A stretch of DNA of 16,530 bases from Bacteroidota bacterium (GTDB taxonomy: Bacteria > Bacteroidota > Bacteroidia > Flavobacteriales > Weeksellaceae). Both the position numbers and the translations under genes were made by a program. The stretch lies in contig JAEXBA010000045.1 of assembly GCA_023457935.1 (NCBI GenBank), forward strand, positions 1-16,530. Direction: 5' to 3'. How positions within the stretch are numbered: the first letter of the stretch is position 1; each line of letters opens with the position of its first letter. The notes under the pieces are model-generated. The model was not told the DNA's origin. It did not search any database and saw only the letters and a program-made list of their open reading frames with translations. This document shows, piece by piece, positions 8,487 through 14,916 of this stretch.

Positions 8487-9116
8487 CTAAATAATTTTCA
8501 TTTCCCTTGCTTTCTGAATCATCAGAACGGTTTTTCCAACATCAAACTTCTGCAGCAGATTCTTTCTGTGGCTTGCGACAGTTTCGGTACTGATAAACAT
8601 TTTTTCAGCGATTTCGGGAGTGGAATATCCGGCTGAAAGCAGATTCAGAACTTCCTTTTCACGCCTTGTGATTACCGGTCTTTTATGTTCAGCTTGAGTG
8701 ATGTTATTCACCAGACTTTTCTGAACTTCGCCGCTCATGAAAACCGAATCTGCAAGAACTTCCTTTATCGCGTTTTCAATAATGGATGTGGATTCGTTTT
8801 TCAGAACAAACCCTGAAGCACCGTTTTCAAACGATTTCTTCACCGTATACGTATCGTCGATGTTGGTAAGCATCACAATTTTAAGAGCAGGATACTGCAG
8901 GTGAATTTCTTTGGAGAATTCCATTCCGGAACCGTCAGGAAGGTTCACGTCAAGAATCAGTACATCAGCCGTTTTTTCTTTGAGTAAAAGTTCCAGTTCA
9001 GCCAAAGTGGAAGCCGTTCCGGTTACTTCATATTCTTTATTTGTCCCGAAATAGTTCCGAAGTCCTTCACAGATAAGCGGATGGTCGTCACAAATAAGCA
9101 GTTGTATTGTTGTCAT
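8487..9116 (-). CDS. NarL/LuxR-type response regulator
   Basis: This 209-residue two-component regulator has a receiver domain followed by a LuxR-type DNA-binding domain. In the receiver (about 1-125) I see the acidic pair D10-D11, the phospho-acceptor D56 in L-I-L-D-V-N-L-P-D-G, T84 and K106, all expected switch residues. The helix-turn-helix (about 148-195) carries I-T-R-R-E-K-E-V-L-N-L-L, then E-I-A-E-K-M-F-I-S-T-E-T-V-A-S-H-R. Its start overlaps the sensor kinase stop by four bases (ATGA type), so the two are translationally coupled and almost certainly partners. Targets cannot be read from the window; a dyad upstream of the kinase is a candidate self-regulatory site. The gene itself appears intact. 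Confidence 0.93.
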   Translation of the reverse strand: MTTIQLLICDDHPLICEGLRNYFGTNKEYEVTGTASTLAELELLLKEKTADVLILDVNLPDGSGMEFSKEIHLQYPALKIVMLTNIDDTYTVKKSFENGASGFVLKNESTSIIENAIKEVLADSVFMSGEVQKSLVNNITQAEHKRPVITRREKEVLNLLSAGYSTPEIAEKMFISTETVASHRKNLLQKFDVGKTVLMIQKAREMKII

Positions 9117-10498
9117 AGTTCACAGGTTATGGAAATGCAGGTTCCTTCATTCGGTGCGGAAATTGTCTTCACGGTTCCGTTCAGCGATTTTACTCTCATC
9201 TCAGTACTGTCAAGACCAAGACTTCTTTTTACGCTTTTGTAATCGAATCCTTTGCCGTCGTCTTCAACATCAATCAGCAGCTGCTTTCCCTGTTTCGAAA
9301 TCTGGACAAGAATATTCGCAGCATTGCCATGCCGTACAGAATTGGTAACAAGTTCCTGTACAATTCTGAAAATATTGAGCTGATGGTTTTTCGAGGTAAT
9401 TTCATGAAGATTGCTGTGTTGGAAAGCGATACTGACGTTTTCTCCCTGCATTGATTTCAGAAATTCGTGTATTCCGTTTTCCAGTCCGCTTTTCAGCAGC
9501 GTTTCCGGCATAAGATTCCTTGAGGTTTGTCTCAGTTCATTCAAAACCGTCTGCAGCTGAGTGGTTGCTTCTTCAAGAACCGGATTTTCTGAATGTTGGC
9601 TTGCGGTTTCAAGTTTTAGTTTCAGGCCTGTAATTCTTCCGCCTAAACCGTCGTGAAGTTCCTTTGCCACACGGCTTCGCTCCAGTTCTTCTCCTTCCAG
9701 CAACGCTTCGGCAACTTCTGTTTTTTTCTGCTGTTTCAATAGTGAAAGCTGTTGTGCAGACCGCTTCTTTCTCTGAAAAAACCCATAAACAACAAATCCG
9801 ATAACAGCAAGAAGAAGTACTGCAATTGCAGAAAAAACAATAGTCTGGACTTTGATTCTGTTCTGTGTCTGAAGAAGTTGCTTTTCCTTTTCTGAAGTTC
9901 TGTACCGTGTTTCAAGTTCCTGAATGTTTTTTTCGTGTTCGTAGGTGGAAACACTGTCGGAAATTTTCTGGAACTCTTTCAGATGGAGATAGGCATTTTT
10001 ATAGTCCCCCATTTCGCCTTCCAGCTGAGAGATTTCGCGCAGAACGCCCTGTTTTGTTGTGTGATTGTCGTAAAGAACATTTTCTTTTATTTCCTTTATT
10101 AAGGAGTATGCTTCTTCGTATTTTTTCTGCATTTTCAGAATGTAGAACTTCTCAAAATTAAGACTCTGAAGATCAAAAGTAATATTGAGCTTTTTGGCAA
10201 GTGCAATTCCTTTATCGGAAGCATTCAGTGCGGCATCCATCTGATTCTGAGAGTTCAGATACCGTGTGAGATAAAGAAAATAAAGCGATCCGTACTGGTT
10301 TTCGGGATAGGTTTTCAAAAGATTTCCGGCGATGTCGAGATGTTTTTTGGCTTTTGCTGATGCTTTTGTAGTGAGATAGAGATTGGCGAGATTGATGTGT
10401 GTCCATAAAAGAGGAACTCCGCCTTCCCCCGATTGATTCCAGCGTACGGATGGCGGAAAGAAGGTAGTTTTCAGAACCTTTGTAATCCTTAATATCAA
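9113..10498 (-). CDS. Sensor kinase C-terminal fragment (TPRs, TM helix, HisKA_3, HATPase)
   Basis: This is the 3' half of the split kinase; meaningful sequence starts near 10430. The first codon of the open frame, a TTG at 10498, is not a credible start, since the first 23 residues are out-of-frame translation. In fragment numbering, TPR-like helices run to about 200, a coiled-coil-like stretch follows (about 188-212), and one TM helix spans about 218-241. The HisKA_3 dimerisation and phosphotransfer box R-V-A-K-E-L-H-D-G-L-G-G-R has its histidine at 282 (454 in the repaired protein). The ATPase domain has the N box Q-E-L-V-T-N-S-V-R-H (about 381-390) and G box D-D-G-K-G-F-D (413-419). The stop overlaps the regulator start. 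Without the first half it lacks an export signal, although the TM helix could still insert. Confidence 0.75.
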   Translation of the reverse strand: MILRITKVLKTTFFPPSVRWNQSGEGGVPLLWTHINLANLYLTTKASAKAKKHLDIAGNLLKTYPENQYGSLYFLYLTRYLNSQNQMDAALNASDKGIALAKKLNITFDLQSLNFEKFYILKMQKKYEEAYSLIKEIKENVLYDNHTTKQGVLREISQLEGEMGDYKNAYLHLKEFQKISDSVSTYEHEKNIQELETRYRTSEKEKQLLQTQNRIKVQTIVFSAIAVLLLAVIGFVVYGFFQRKKRSAQQLSLLKQQKKTEVAEALLEGEELERSRVAKELHDGLGGRITGLKLKLETASQHSENPVLEEATTQLQTVLNELRQTSRNLMPETLLKSGLENGIHEFLKSMQGENVSIAFQHSNLHEITSKNHQLNIFRIVQELVTNSVRHGNAANILVQISKQGKQLLIDVEDDGKGFDYKSVKRSLGLDSTEMRVKSLNGTVKTISAPNEGTCISITCEL

Positions 10499-11015
10499 TT
10501 AGGCCCAGTCCGATATCGGTTTGGTAGCCCGCGATTATATTTTTGTTTCCGGCAAGTTCGGCCAGCGGAATACATTTTTTTATGATAATATCAATAAAAT
10601 TCCTGTCGTTTCCTTTCAGTTTTTCCAGTGCAGCATAGTTGTGCCAAAGTGTGGAACGGTCTTCATACACCAGATCCGTATGGATATTCTTGAGGATTTC
10701 TTCCGCTTTCAGGTACAGTTTCTGGCTTTTTGCAATGTCAAGATCGTAAACAATTCCGGCTTCATAAATCAGACTTAATCCTTTCAGTGATTCATCATCT
10801 TTCACATATTTCTGCGCCATTCTGATCTGCTCAAACGCCTTTGCTGTGTCGCGGTAAGACCAGTAATCCGGAAGCTGAAGCATTACGCGCGCACGTTTAT
10901 AATCTGTTTTGGCATTCCTGATTACTGTTTGCATGCTGTCGAGAAATCTGTCAGAGTCCTGAGCTCCGGCGTTGAGGAAAAAAATGAGAAAAAAAAGAAG
11001 AGCCGTTCTTTTCAT
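10212..11015 (-). CDS. Sensor kinase N-terminal fragment (secretion signal and TPR region)
   Basis: This is the 5' half of the split kinase. An ATG at 11015 opens a signal peptide (about residues 1-19, ending A-G-A-Q), so the sensing part lies in the periplasm. Residues about 20-196 are helical with TPR-like signatures such as A-G-I-V-Y-D-L, L-W-H-N-Y-A-A-L-E-K-L-K-G and G-L-G-L-I-D-I-K-D-Y-K-G-S-E-N-Y-L-L-S-A. After G196 the frame continues for about 71 residues rich in Ser/Arg/Lys that match nothing expected and end at 10212; that tail is out-of-frame translation. As it stands the fragment would be a secreted TPR protein without membrane anchor or kinase. Confidence 0.7.
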   Translation of the reverse strand: MKRTALLFFLIFFLNAGAQDSDRFLDSMQTVIRNAKTDYKRARVMLQLPDYWSYRDTAKAFEQIRMAQKYVKDDESLKGLSLIYEAGIVYDLDIAKSQKLYLKAEEILKNIHTDLVYEDRSTLWHNYAALEKLKGNDRNFIDIIIKKCIPLAELAGNKNIIAGYQTDIGLGLIDIKDYKGSENYLLSAIRTLESIGGRRSSSFMDTHQSRQSLSHYKSISKSQKTSRHRRKSFENLSRKPVRIALFSLSHTVSELSESDGCRTECFR

Positions 11016-11031
11016 GCAGAAAGGTTATGAT

Positions 11032-11049
11032 CTACCGGTTTTCTGGTAG
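11032..11049. promoter_or_regulatory. Inverted repeat upstream of the sensor kinase
   Basis: CTACC (11032-11036) and GGTAG (11045-11049) form an 18-base dyad 17 bases before the kinase start. A second short dyad, CCCC (11058-11061) and GGGG (11068-11071), lies just beyond. The position fits an operator or self-regulation site for the linked NarL-type regulator, which is inference; no clear -33/-7 pair was found for the kinase. Confidence 0.3.
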
Positions 11050-11095
11050 TTGAAAATCCCCTTTTTAGGGGGTGTAAATTTACTTCAAAAACTGA

Positions 11096-11169
11096 TATTT
11101 TTGTAAAAGAAAAACACAAGTGATGAAAATTACATTTTTCATATGAAACTGCTGAACGGCAGTTTTTTT
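11096..11169 (+). promoter_or_regulatory. Orphan leader: -7 element, 7-codon ORF and intrinsic terminator
   Basis: TATTTTTG at 11096-11103 is a full match to the Bacteroidetes -7 element, though no good -33 TTG precedes it. A tiny ORF at 11123-11146 (M-K-I-T-F-F-I, stop) follows. The ORF ends directly at a hairpin, AAACTGC (11146-11152) with GCAGTTT (11159-11165), followed by T through 11169. No plus-strand gene upstream needs this terminator, so it is either an attenuator for the gene at 11208 or the end of a small RNA of about 60 bases. The hairpin itself is clear; the rest is inference. Confidence 0.45.
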
Positions 11170-11207
11170 CTTTTCAGAAAAATAGTAATTTTAGGGAAAA
11201 TAATAAA

Positions 11208-12071
11208 ATGAACAACGATATTTTCCCTTGTCTTTGGTACAACGGCGACGCGAAACAGTCCGCAGAATTTTACTGTGAAGTTTTCGGCGGTACAATTACG
11301 GTAGATTCTCCTGTCGTTTTGAATATTGAACTTTTCGGACAGCGACTGATGCTTTTGAATGGCGGTCCGCAATTCGAAAAAAATGCCTCAATTTCTTTCA
11401 TGGTTTTGTGCGAAACAGAAGAAGAAGTCGAAAAATACTGGAAACCGCTTTCCGACGGAGGAATTGTTCTGATGGAACTCGGTGAATATCCGTGGAGCAA
11501 AAAATACGGTTGGGTTCGTGATAAATTTGGTGTTACTTGGCAGGTTTATCTCGGAATGCAGGGCGATCAGAAGATTATTCCGACGCTCATGTACATTCAT
11601 GAAAACAACGGAAAAGCGATGGAAGCAATGGAACTGTACACCGAAATTTTTCCCAATTCCAAAATCGGCGGTGTTCTGAAATACGGCGAAGGCGTTGGAA
11701 ATGAAAGCCACGAAGTTCCTGAAAATGTTCAGCATGCGCAGTTTGAACTCGACGGTTACACGTTTTTTTGCATGGATAATTCCTACGATCACAAATTCGA
11801 TTTCAATGAAGGAATTTCAATTGTGGTAATGACTGATAATCAGGAAGAAACCGATCATTTATGGAATTCTTTAACCGGAAATGGCGGAACAGAATCAATG
11901 TGCGGATGGCTGAAAGACAAATTCGGCGTAAGTTGGCAGATTGTTCCGAAACGCTTGCTGCAGCTGATGAACGACTTTGATAATCCTGAAAAAGCGCAAA
12001 AAGTAGTGCAGGCCATGATGGGAATGAAAAAGATTGTGATTGCAGAGTTGGAAACAGCGTACGATTCTTAG
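11208..12071 (+). CDS. Tandem-domain VOC (PhnB/3-dmu-9_3-mt-like) protein
   Basis: The 287-residue protein consists of two copies of a VOC/glyoxalase-fold domain of the PhnB-like type, often labelled '3-demethylubiquinone-9 3-methyltransferase' by name transfer. The duplication is visible: each half ends with almost the same segment, G-W-V-R-D-K-F-G-V-T-W-Q at 101-112 and G-W-L-K-D-K-F-G-V-S-W-Q at 233-244. Each half also starts with an equivalent helix (A-E-F-Y-C-E-V-F-G-G near 19-28; A-M-E-L-Y-T-E-I-F-P near 140-149). No methyltransferase motif is present, so that label should not be used. Substrate is unknown. The ATG at 11208 gives the expected first strand I-F-P-C-L-W-Y. An SRPBCC gene and a DoxX-like gene follow at short distance, making a likely three-gene operon. 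Confidence 0.88.
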   Translation: MNNDIFPCLWYNGDAKQSAEFYCEVFGGTITVDSPVVLNIELFGQRLMLLNGGPQFEKNASISFMVLCETEEEVEKYWKPLSDGGIVLMELGEYPWSKKYGWVRDKFGVTWQVYLGMQGDQKIIPTLMYIHENNGKAMEAMELYTEIFPNSKIGGVLKYGEGVGNESHEVPENVQHAQFELDGYTFFCMDNSYDHKFDFNEGISIVVMTDNQEETDHLWNSLTGNGGTESMCGWLKDKFGVSWQIVPKRLLQLMNDFDNPEKAQKVVQAMMGMKKIVIAELETAYDS

Positions 12072-12099
12072 AATTACGAATGAGTAATTACGAATTACG
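12072..12099. repeat. Short direct repeat AATTACGAA type
   Basis: AATTACGAA at 12072-12080 recurs within 12086-12099 as TAATTACGAATTACG. It sits directly after the VOC stop codon. Repeats with this core are, from memory, frequent between flavobacterial genes. It also supplies a misleading ATG at 12080. Confidence 0.5.
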
Positions 12100-12142
12100 T
12101 TTCCCAATTTTTATTGAATACAACTACAAACATCAACAAAAA

Positions 12143-12565
12143 ATGAAAAACTTAGAATATAAAACGCAGATTAAGGCATCGGCAGAAAAAATATGGGAAA
12201 CTTTATGGAATCAGGAAAGCTATAAAGAATGGTCGTCTGTAATGAATGAAGGCGCCCGCTACGAAGGGAATTTTGCGGAAGGAACTTACGTTGATTTGTA
12301 CGATGCGAACAACAACGGAATGTTCAACTTTGTGGAGAAAAATATTCCGAACCGGGAAATGACGATGCAGCATAAAGGCTGGATTTATGGCGGAAAACGC
12401 GATGATCAGAACTGGACCGATTCCCGCGAAACGTATTTGCTTACTGAAAATGAAGACGGTGCAGAACTCAAAATCAATGTCAGTGCAATGGATGAATTTG
12501 TGGATTTTTTCAACAGCAATTACCCGAAAGTCCTTGAAAAAGTGAAGCAACTTGCAGAAAAATAA
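12143..12565 (+). CDS. SRPBCC-domain protein
   Basis: This is a second single-domain SRPBCC protein of 140 residues, only distantly similar to the one at 6998. The N-terminal strand and helix pattern Y-K-T-Q-I-K-A-S-A-E-K-I-W-E-T-L-W-N-Q-E-S-Y-K-E-W (about residues 5-29) is diagnostic, followed by the beta-sheet region and a C-terminal helix (P-K-V-L-E-K-V-K-Q-L-A). I chose the ATG at 12143. An in-frame ATG at 12080 would add 21 residues encoded by the short intergenic repeat and has no family support. Pairing of an SRPBCC domain with PhnB-like VOC proteins is common in bacterial gene neighbourhoods, but a shared function is not established. Ligand unknown. Confidence 0.83.
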   Translation: MKNLEYKTQIKASAEKIWETLWNQESYKEWSSVMNEGARYEGNFAEGTYVDLYDANNNGMFNFVEKNIPNREMTMQHKGWIYGGKRDDQNWTDSRETYLLTENEDGAELKINVSAMDEFVDFFNSNYPKVLEKVKQLAEK

Positions 12566-12574
12566 CAGCAAATT

Positions 12575-13030
12575 TTGAAACTTCTTTCGGTACTTTTCGG
12601 AGCGTTTGCAATAGCACTGATCGGAACAAAAATTTTTCAGGGCGACTGGAATTTTCTGTTGTCCGGAAATATTGCAATGGCGGTGTTCATCATATTTACC
12701 GGAGTTTCGCATTTTAAGTTTCAGAAAGGAATGGCAATGATGATTCCTGATGTTTTTCCTGCAAAAATGTTTCTGGTTTACTTAACAGGTTTTCTGGAAA
12801 TTGCTGCAGGAATCGGACTGTTAATTCCGTCGCTGCGGGAAATTACGGCAATTTTGCTGATTGTTTTCTACATCATCATTCTGTCCGCGAACTTTAAATC
12901 TTCAAAACAGAATATCAATATTTTTAAAGCTGATTTTTCCGGTCCGGGAATGAATTATTTCTGGAAAGAACGTTTGCCGATGCAGATTATTTTAATTGCG
13001 TGGACTTACTTTTTCGGGATTTATCTTTAG
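12575..13030 (+). CDS. DoxX-like small integral membrane protein
   Basis: The product is a 151-residue membrane protein with about four hydrophobic helices (about 2-20, 28-47, 65-85, 89-104) and a last one at about 134-150, fitting the DoxX-like family. It starts with TTG at 12575, nine bases after the SRPBCC stop; no in-frame ATG is available before the first helix, so the rare start is likely real. DoxX-like proteins are linked in some bacteria to thiol or oxidative-stress handling in the envelope, but no redox-active residues are recognisable here, so the role is open. It is probably the last gene of the run beginning at 11208. No canonical terminator follows; the AGTGTT/AACACT hairpin at 13074-13090 lacks a T-run. 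Confidence 0.75.
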   Translation: MKLLSVLFGAFAIALIGTKIFQGDWNFLLSGNIAMAVFIIFTGVSHFKFQKGMAMMIPDVFPAKMFLVYLTGFLEIAAGIGLLIPSLREITAILLIVFYIIILSANFKSSKQNINIFKADFSGPGMNYFWKERLPMQIILIAWTYFFGIYL

Positions 13031-13116
13031 AATATTAGGCAGTGCTCAGATTTCCTTAGTAGTTTTTTAATAAAGTGTTCGGAAAACACTATGAAAGAAT
13101 TAATTACCTGAGTTTC

Positions 13117-13205
13117 TAGCCCGGATTGAACGGTCTGTCTGAGCTCTTTTTGGCGGCTGAGGAACGAAGCCGCCAAAAAAGCGAGCAGTGAAAGCCGGAC
13201 CGAAT
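13117..13205 (+). repeat. Dispersed palindromic element, copy A
   Basis: The element starts TAGCCCGGAT and contains TCTGTCTGAGCTC. Its 12-bp perfect stem is 13147-13158 with 13168-13179 (TTTTTGGCGGCT / AGCCGCCAAAAA) around a nine-base loop, and it ends with GCGAG and AGCCGGACCG. A second copy lies inverted at 16047-16143. The flanks are conserved while the stem interiors differ yet remain complementary. Confidence 0.85.
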
Positions 13206-13262
13206 TTCAATAGAAGCAAAAACCTTGCTGCTCCTAAAAAAACAAAATAATTTAAAGTAAAC

Positions 13263-13292
13263 TACATTTGCAATCGTCATAACTGTTATGAC
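13263..13292 (+). promoter_or_regulatory. -7 element and 17-bp operator-like dyad of the sigma factor gene
   Basis: TACATTTG at 13263-13270 is a perfect TAnnTTTG -7 element, although no TTG sits at the usual distance upstream. Five bases later comes a perfect dyad, GTCATAACTGTTATGAC (13276-13292, 7-3-7), exactly where transcription should begin. The ATG at 13288 lies inside it. Binding there would block the promoter, so this is a good operator candidate, but the binding protein is unknown. Confidence 0.5.
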
Positions 13293-13863
13293 AGCAGAAA
13301 TTTCCATAATGGCTGAATCTGAAAAGCAGAGCATCATTTCACAAACCGTAAAGAATTACGGCGGAAAACTGATGTCTTTTATCCGTCCCAAAGTGAACAC
13401 GGCGGAAGATGCCGAGGACATTCTGCAGGAAGTGTGGTATCAGTTCAGCAATGTGACGAATCTTTCTGAAATTGTGAACGTCGGAAGCTGGCTGTACCGC
13501 GTAACCGGAAATAAAATCATTGATAAGTACCGCAGAAAAACCACCGAAAACCTCGAAGATTTTGTGTACGAGGATGAAGACGGCAGCTTTTCGATAAAAG
13601 ATATTCTGCTGCTGGACGAAAGCGCCGATTCTGAACTGAAACTGTTTCAGGATGAGGTTTGGAAGCAGCTTTTCTCGGCTTTGGAAGAACTTCCTGAAAA
13701 ACAGCGGCTGGTATTCACGGAAAATGAGCTGAACGATAAAACGCTTCAGCAGATTGCCGATGAACACGGCGAAAACCTTAAAACCATCATCAGCCGAAAG
13801 CAATACGCTGTAAAACATCTGCGGAAAAGACTGCAGAATCTGTATGATGAACTGAAATCATAA
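13288..13863 (+). CDS. ECF-type (sigma-70 family) RNA polymerase sigma factor
   Basis: The 191-residue product directs RNA polymerase to a specific promoter set. Region 2 is clear (A-E-D-A-E-D-I-L-Q-E-V-W-Y-Q-F near 39-53, then S-W-L-Y-R-V-T-G-N-K-I-I-D-K-Y-R-R). Region 4 is also clear (L-E-E-L-P-E-K-Q-R-L-V-F near 131-142, then T-L-Q-Q-I-A-D-E-H-G-E-N-L-K-T-I-I-S-R-K). A second in-frame ATG at 13309 (M8, M-A-E-S-E-K) may be the real start, because a promoter at 13263-13270 would leave a leader of only about 11 bases for the first. Neither ATG has a ribosome-binding sequence. No FecR-type anti-sigma gene is next to it; instead a small membrane protein follows 11 bases later and could play that part. 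Confidence 0.9.
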   Translation: MTAEISIMAESEKQSIISQTVKNYGGKLMSFIRPKVNTAEDAEDILQEVWYQFSNVTNLSEIVNVGSWLYRVTGNKIIDKYRRKTTENLEDFVYEDEDGSFSIKDILLLDESADSELKLFQDEVWKQLFSALEELPEKQRLVFTENELNDKTLQQIADEHGENLKTIISRKQYAVKHLRKRLQNLYDELKS

Positions 13864-13874
13864 ATATCAAGACA

Positions 13875-14198
13875 ATGAAAAATAAAAAATACCTTCTTAT
13901 ACTCATCGCGCCACTCGTTCTGGCCTTGGTAACATTGATTGTCATGTGGCTCTGGAACCTCCTTTTGCCTGAAATTCTTGGTGTGAAAGCCATTTCCTTC
14001 TGGCAGGCAATGGGAATTCTGGTTCTGAGTAAGATTCTGTTTGGCGGATTCAGAGGCGGCGGCGGAAAGTTCCGGCGTTTTAAAGAAAGACACTGCGAAA
14101 GGAAAACGGACGGAATGACGGATGAAGAGAAAGAAAAATTAAAAGAAATCTGGCGCAAAAAATATGGAACCGGATTCTTTAACAGGGAAAAAAACTAA
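13875..14198 (+). CDS. Small two-helix membrane protein following the sigma factor
   Basis: This 107-residue protein has two likely membrane helices (about 6-30 and 42-58) separated by a short loop with W-L-W-N-L-L-L-P-E-I-L-G. After them come a glycine-rich stretch (F-G-G-F-R-G-G-G-G) and a highly charged cytosolic tail with M-T-D-E-E-K-E-K-L-K-E-I-W-R-K-K. From memory, proteins with this W-N-x-L-x-P, F-W-Q-A-x-G-I-L-x-L-S-K-I-L-F-G-G pattern sit behind sigma factors in many Flavobacteriia and have no assigned function. The 11-base spacing points to co-transcription, and a terminator overlaps the stop codon. A role as membrane regulator of the sigma factor is inference; there is no anti-sigma domain that I recognise. 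Confidence 0.8.
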   Translation: MKNKKYLLILIAPLVLALVTLIVMWLWNLLLPEILGVKAISFWQAMGILVLSKILFGGFRGGGGKFRRFKERHCERKTDGMTDEEKEKLKEIWRKKYGTGFFNREKN

Positions 14199-14220
14199 AC
14201 GGGTTGCGCCCGTTTTTTTT
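14197..14220 (+). terminator. Intrinsic terminator of the sigma factor operon
   Basis: AAACGGG (14197-14203) pairs with CCCGTTT (14209-14215) around a five-base loop, followed by T through 14220. It overlaps the last two bases of the preceding stop codon. Confidence 0.9.
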
Positions 14221-14424
14221 GTTTTCAGTTCATTCAGATCTCAGATTATAGACCGATTTTTATTGCATTTTTTTTAGTTTTTTAAGTTTTATATCTGCAT
14301 AATAGTCCAATCAGCGCGGGAACAGCAAATTATTCATAAATTTTTTTACGAAATAGTAAGGTAAAACCAATCAAGATCCGTCTTTATTAAAAAAGAGAAG
14401 TAGTAAAATTTAAAATTTAAAAAA

Positions 14425-14703
14425 ATGAAAAATTCAGTTTTAAAAGGTGCTTTAGGAGCGCTCGCAGTAGTTGGAGTGGCATTGGCTGCAAAAAAAGTGT
14501 GTGAAAGAAGAAAATTTATGAAAGGCATTTTCGAAGAGTATGACATCAAAGAAAAATCGCCGTTCGCTCTGGCGGATAAAATCCGTGAGCTGGATGATGA
14601 AAAATATGCGGAACTGAAAGATAAATTCAAGTCGCAGTTTTCTTCAAACTGCTGCAAAAAATCCGCTGGTTGCACGAAAGAAGAAGCAAAAGCTGAAGCT
14701 TAA
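14425..14703 (+). CDS. Small membrane-anchored protein with C-terminal cysteines
   Basis: The 92-residue product is unrecognised. Residues 5-22 form an Ala/Gly/Val-rich hydrophobic helix (possible membrane anchor, K-rich after it). A charged helical middle section contains E-E-Y-D-I-K-E-K-S-P-F-A-L-A-D-K-I-R-E-L-D-D-E-K-Y-A-E-L-K-D-K-F. The tail holds N-C-C-K-K-S-A-G-C (C76, C77, C83) before a Glu/Lys/Ala end; C26 lies next to the anchor. The cysteine cluster could bind metal or form disulfides, but this is speculative. It stands alone: a terminator lies 205 bases upstream and another follows. A TATATCTG at 14290-14297 could be its -7 element, with TTG at 14263-14265 rather far away. Confidence 0.72.
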   Translation: MKNSVLKGALGALAVVGVALAAKKVCERRKFMKGIFEEYDIKEKSPFALADKIRELDDEKYAELKDKFKSQFSSNCCKKSAGCTKEEAKAEA

Positions 14704-14738
14704 AATTCAGAAACAATTTCCAGTTAACTAATCATTTG

Positions 14739-14771
14739 AAACATCTGCAGAATTTCTGTGGATGTTTTTTT
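14739..14771 (+). terminator. Intrinsic terminator after the 92-residue protein gene
   Basis: A 12-bp stem (14739-14750 with 14756-14767, including two G-T pairs) closes on a five-base AATTT loop and runs into T through 14771. It lies 36 bases after the stop codon. Confidence 0.88.
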
Positions 14772-14776
14772 ATTAT

Positions 14777-14890
14777 AACACAGAGTCACAAGAGTTTTGC
14801 ACGGAGTGCACCGAGTTTATCCGAAAATGGATAGGCATGCAGTTATTCAAAGTCCTTGTAAAAAAATCTGCGGAAATCTGTGGGAGAAAA
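14777..14890. repeat. Degenerate Bacteroidetes-type intergenic repeat
   Basis: TAACACAGAGTCACAAGAG at 14777 on is a shortened relative, in opposite orientation, of the TAACGCAGAGGTGACAAAG sequence in the tandem repeat at 16225-16530. It is followed by GCACGGAGTGCACCGAG and ATCTGCGGAAATCTGTGGG. Such CACAGAG/CTGCGG strings are, from memory, scattered between genes in many Bacteroidetes. I see no coding potential here. Confidence 0.5.
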
Positions 14891-14916
14891 ATTGTAGAAA
14901 CTCAGTAATTCAAAAG

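Larger units (their letters stand above)
9113..11015 (-). pseudogene. TPR-containing sensor histidine kinase, frameshifted
   Basis: Two overlapping reading frames (10212-11015 and the one ending at 9113) are two halves of one sensor kinase. The break is at a run of five C on the plus strand (10426-10430). In coding sense the first frame reads ...T-L-E-S-I-G and then turns to nonsense, while the second begins to make sense at G-E-G-G-V-P-L-L-W. Removing one base from the run gives a continuous 633-residue protein (1902 bases, a whole number of codons) with domain order signal peptide, TPR-like repeats, one TM helix, HisKA_3 and HATPase. The neighbouring regulator is intact and coupled. The cause may be a homopolymer sequencing or assembly error, a real inactivating mutation, or slippage-based switching. 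The sequence alone cannot decide; I think error or recent mutation most likely because everything else is well preserved. Confidence 0.85.

Noticed and set aside
10431..10498. TTG at 10498 as a true start for the kinase C-terminal half
   Set aside because: The residues up to 10431 are out-of-frame translation of the upstream half; no independent gene start is evident.
12080..12142. Extended start for the second SRPBCC protein
   Set aside because: The added residues come from a short intergenic repeat and precede the domain's normal start.
12203..12712. 169-codon open frame on the minus strand
   Set aside because: It runs antisense across the SRPBCC and DoxX-like genes, with a Phe/His/Arg-rich composition typical of a shadow.
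13074..13090. AGTGTT/AACACT hairpin as a terminator
   Set aside because: The stem is only six base pairs and is not followed by T.
13147..13179. Stem of copy A as the terminator of the DoxX-like operon
   Set aside because: The T-run is on the left arm and is paired with the right-arm A-run; no free T-run follows the stem on either strand.
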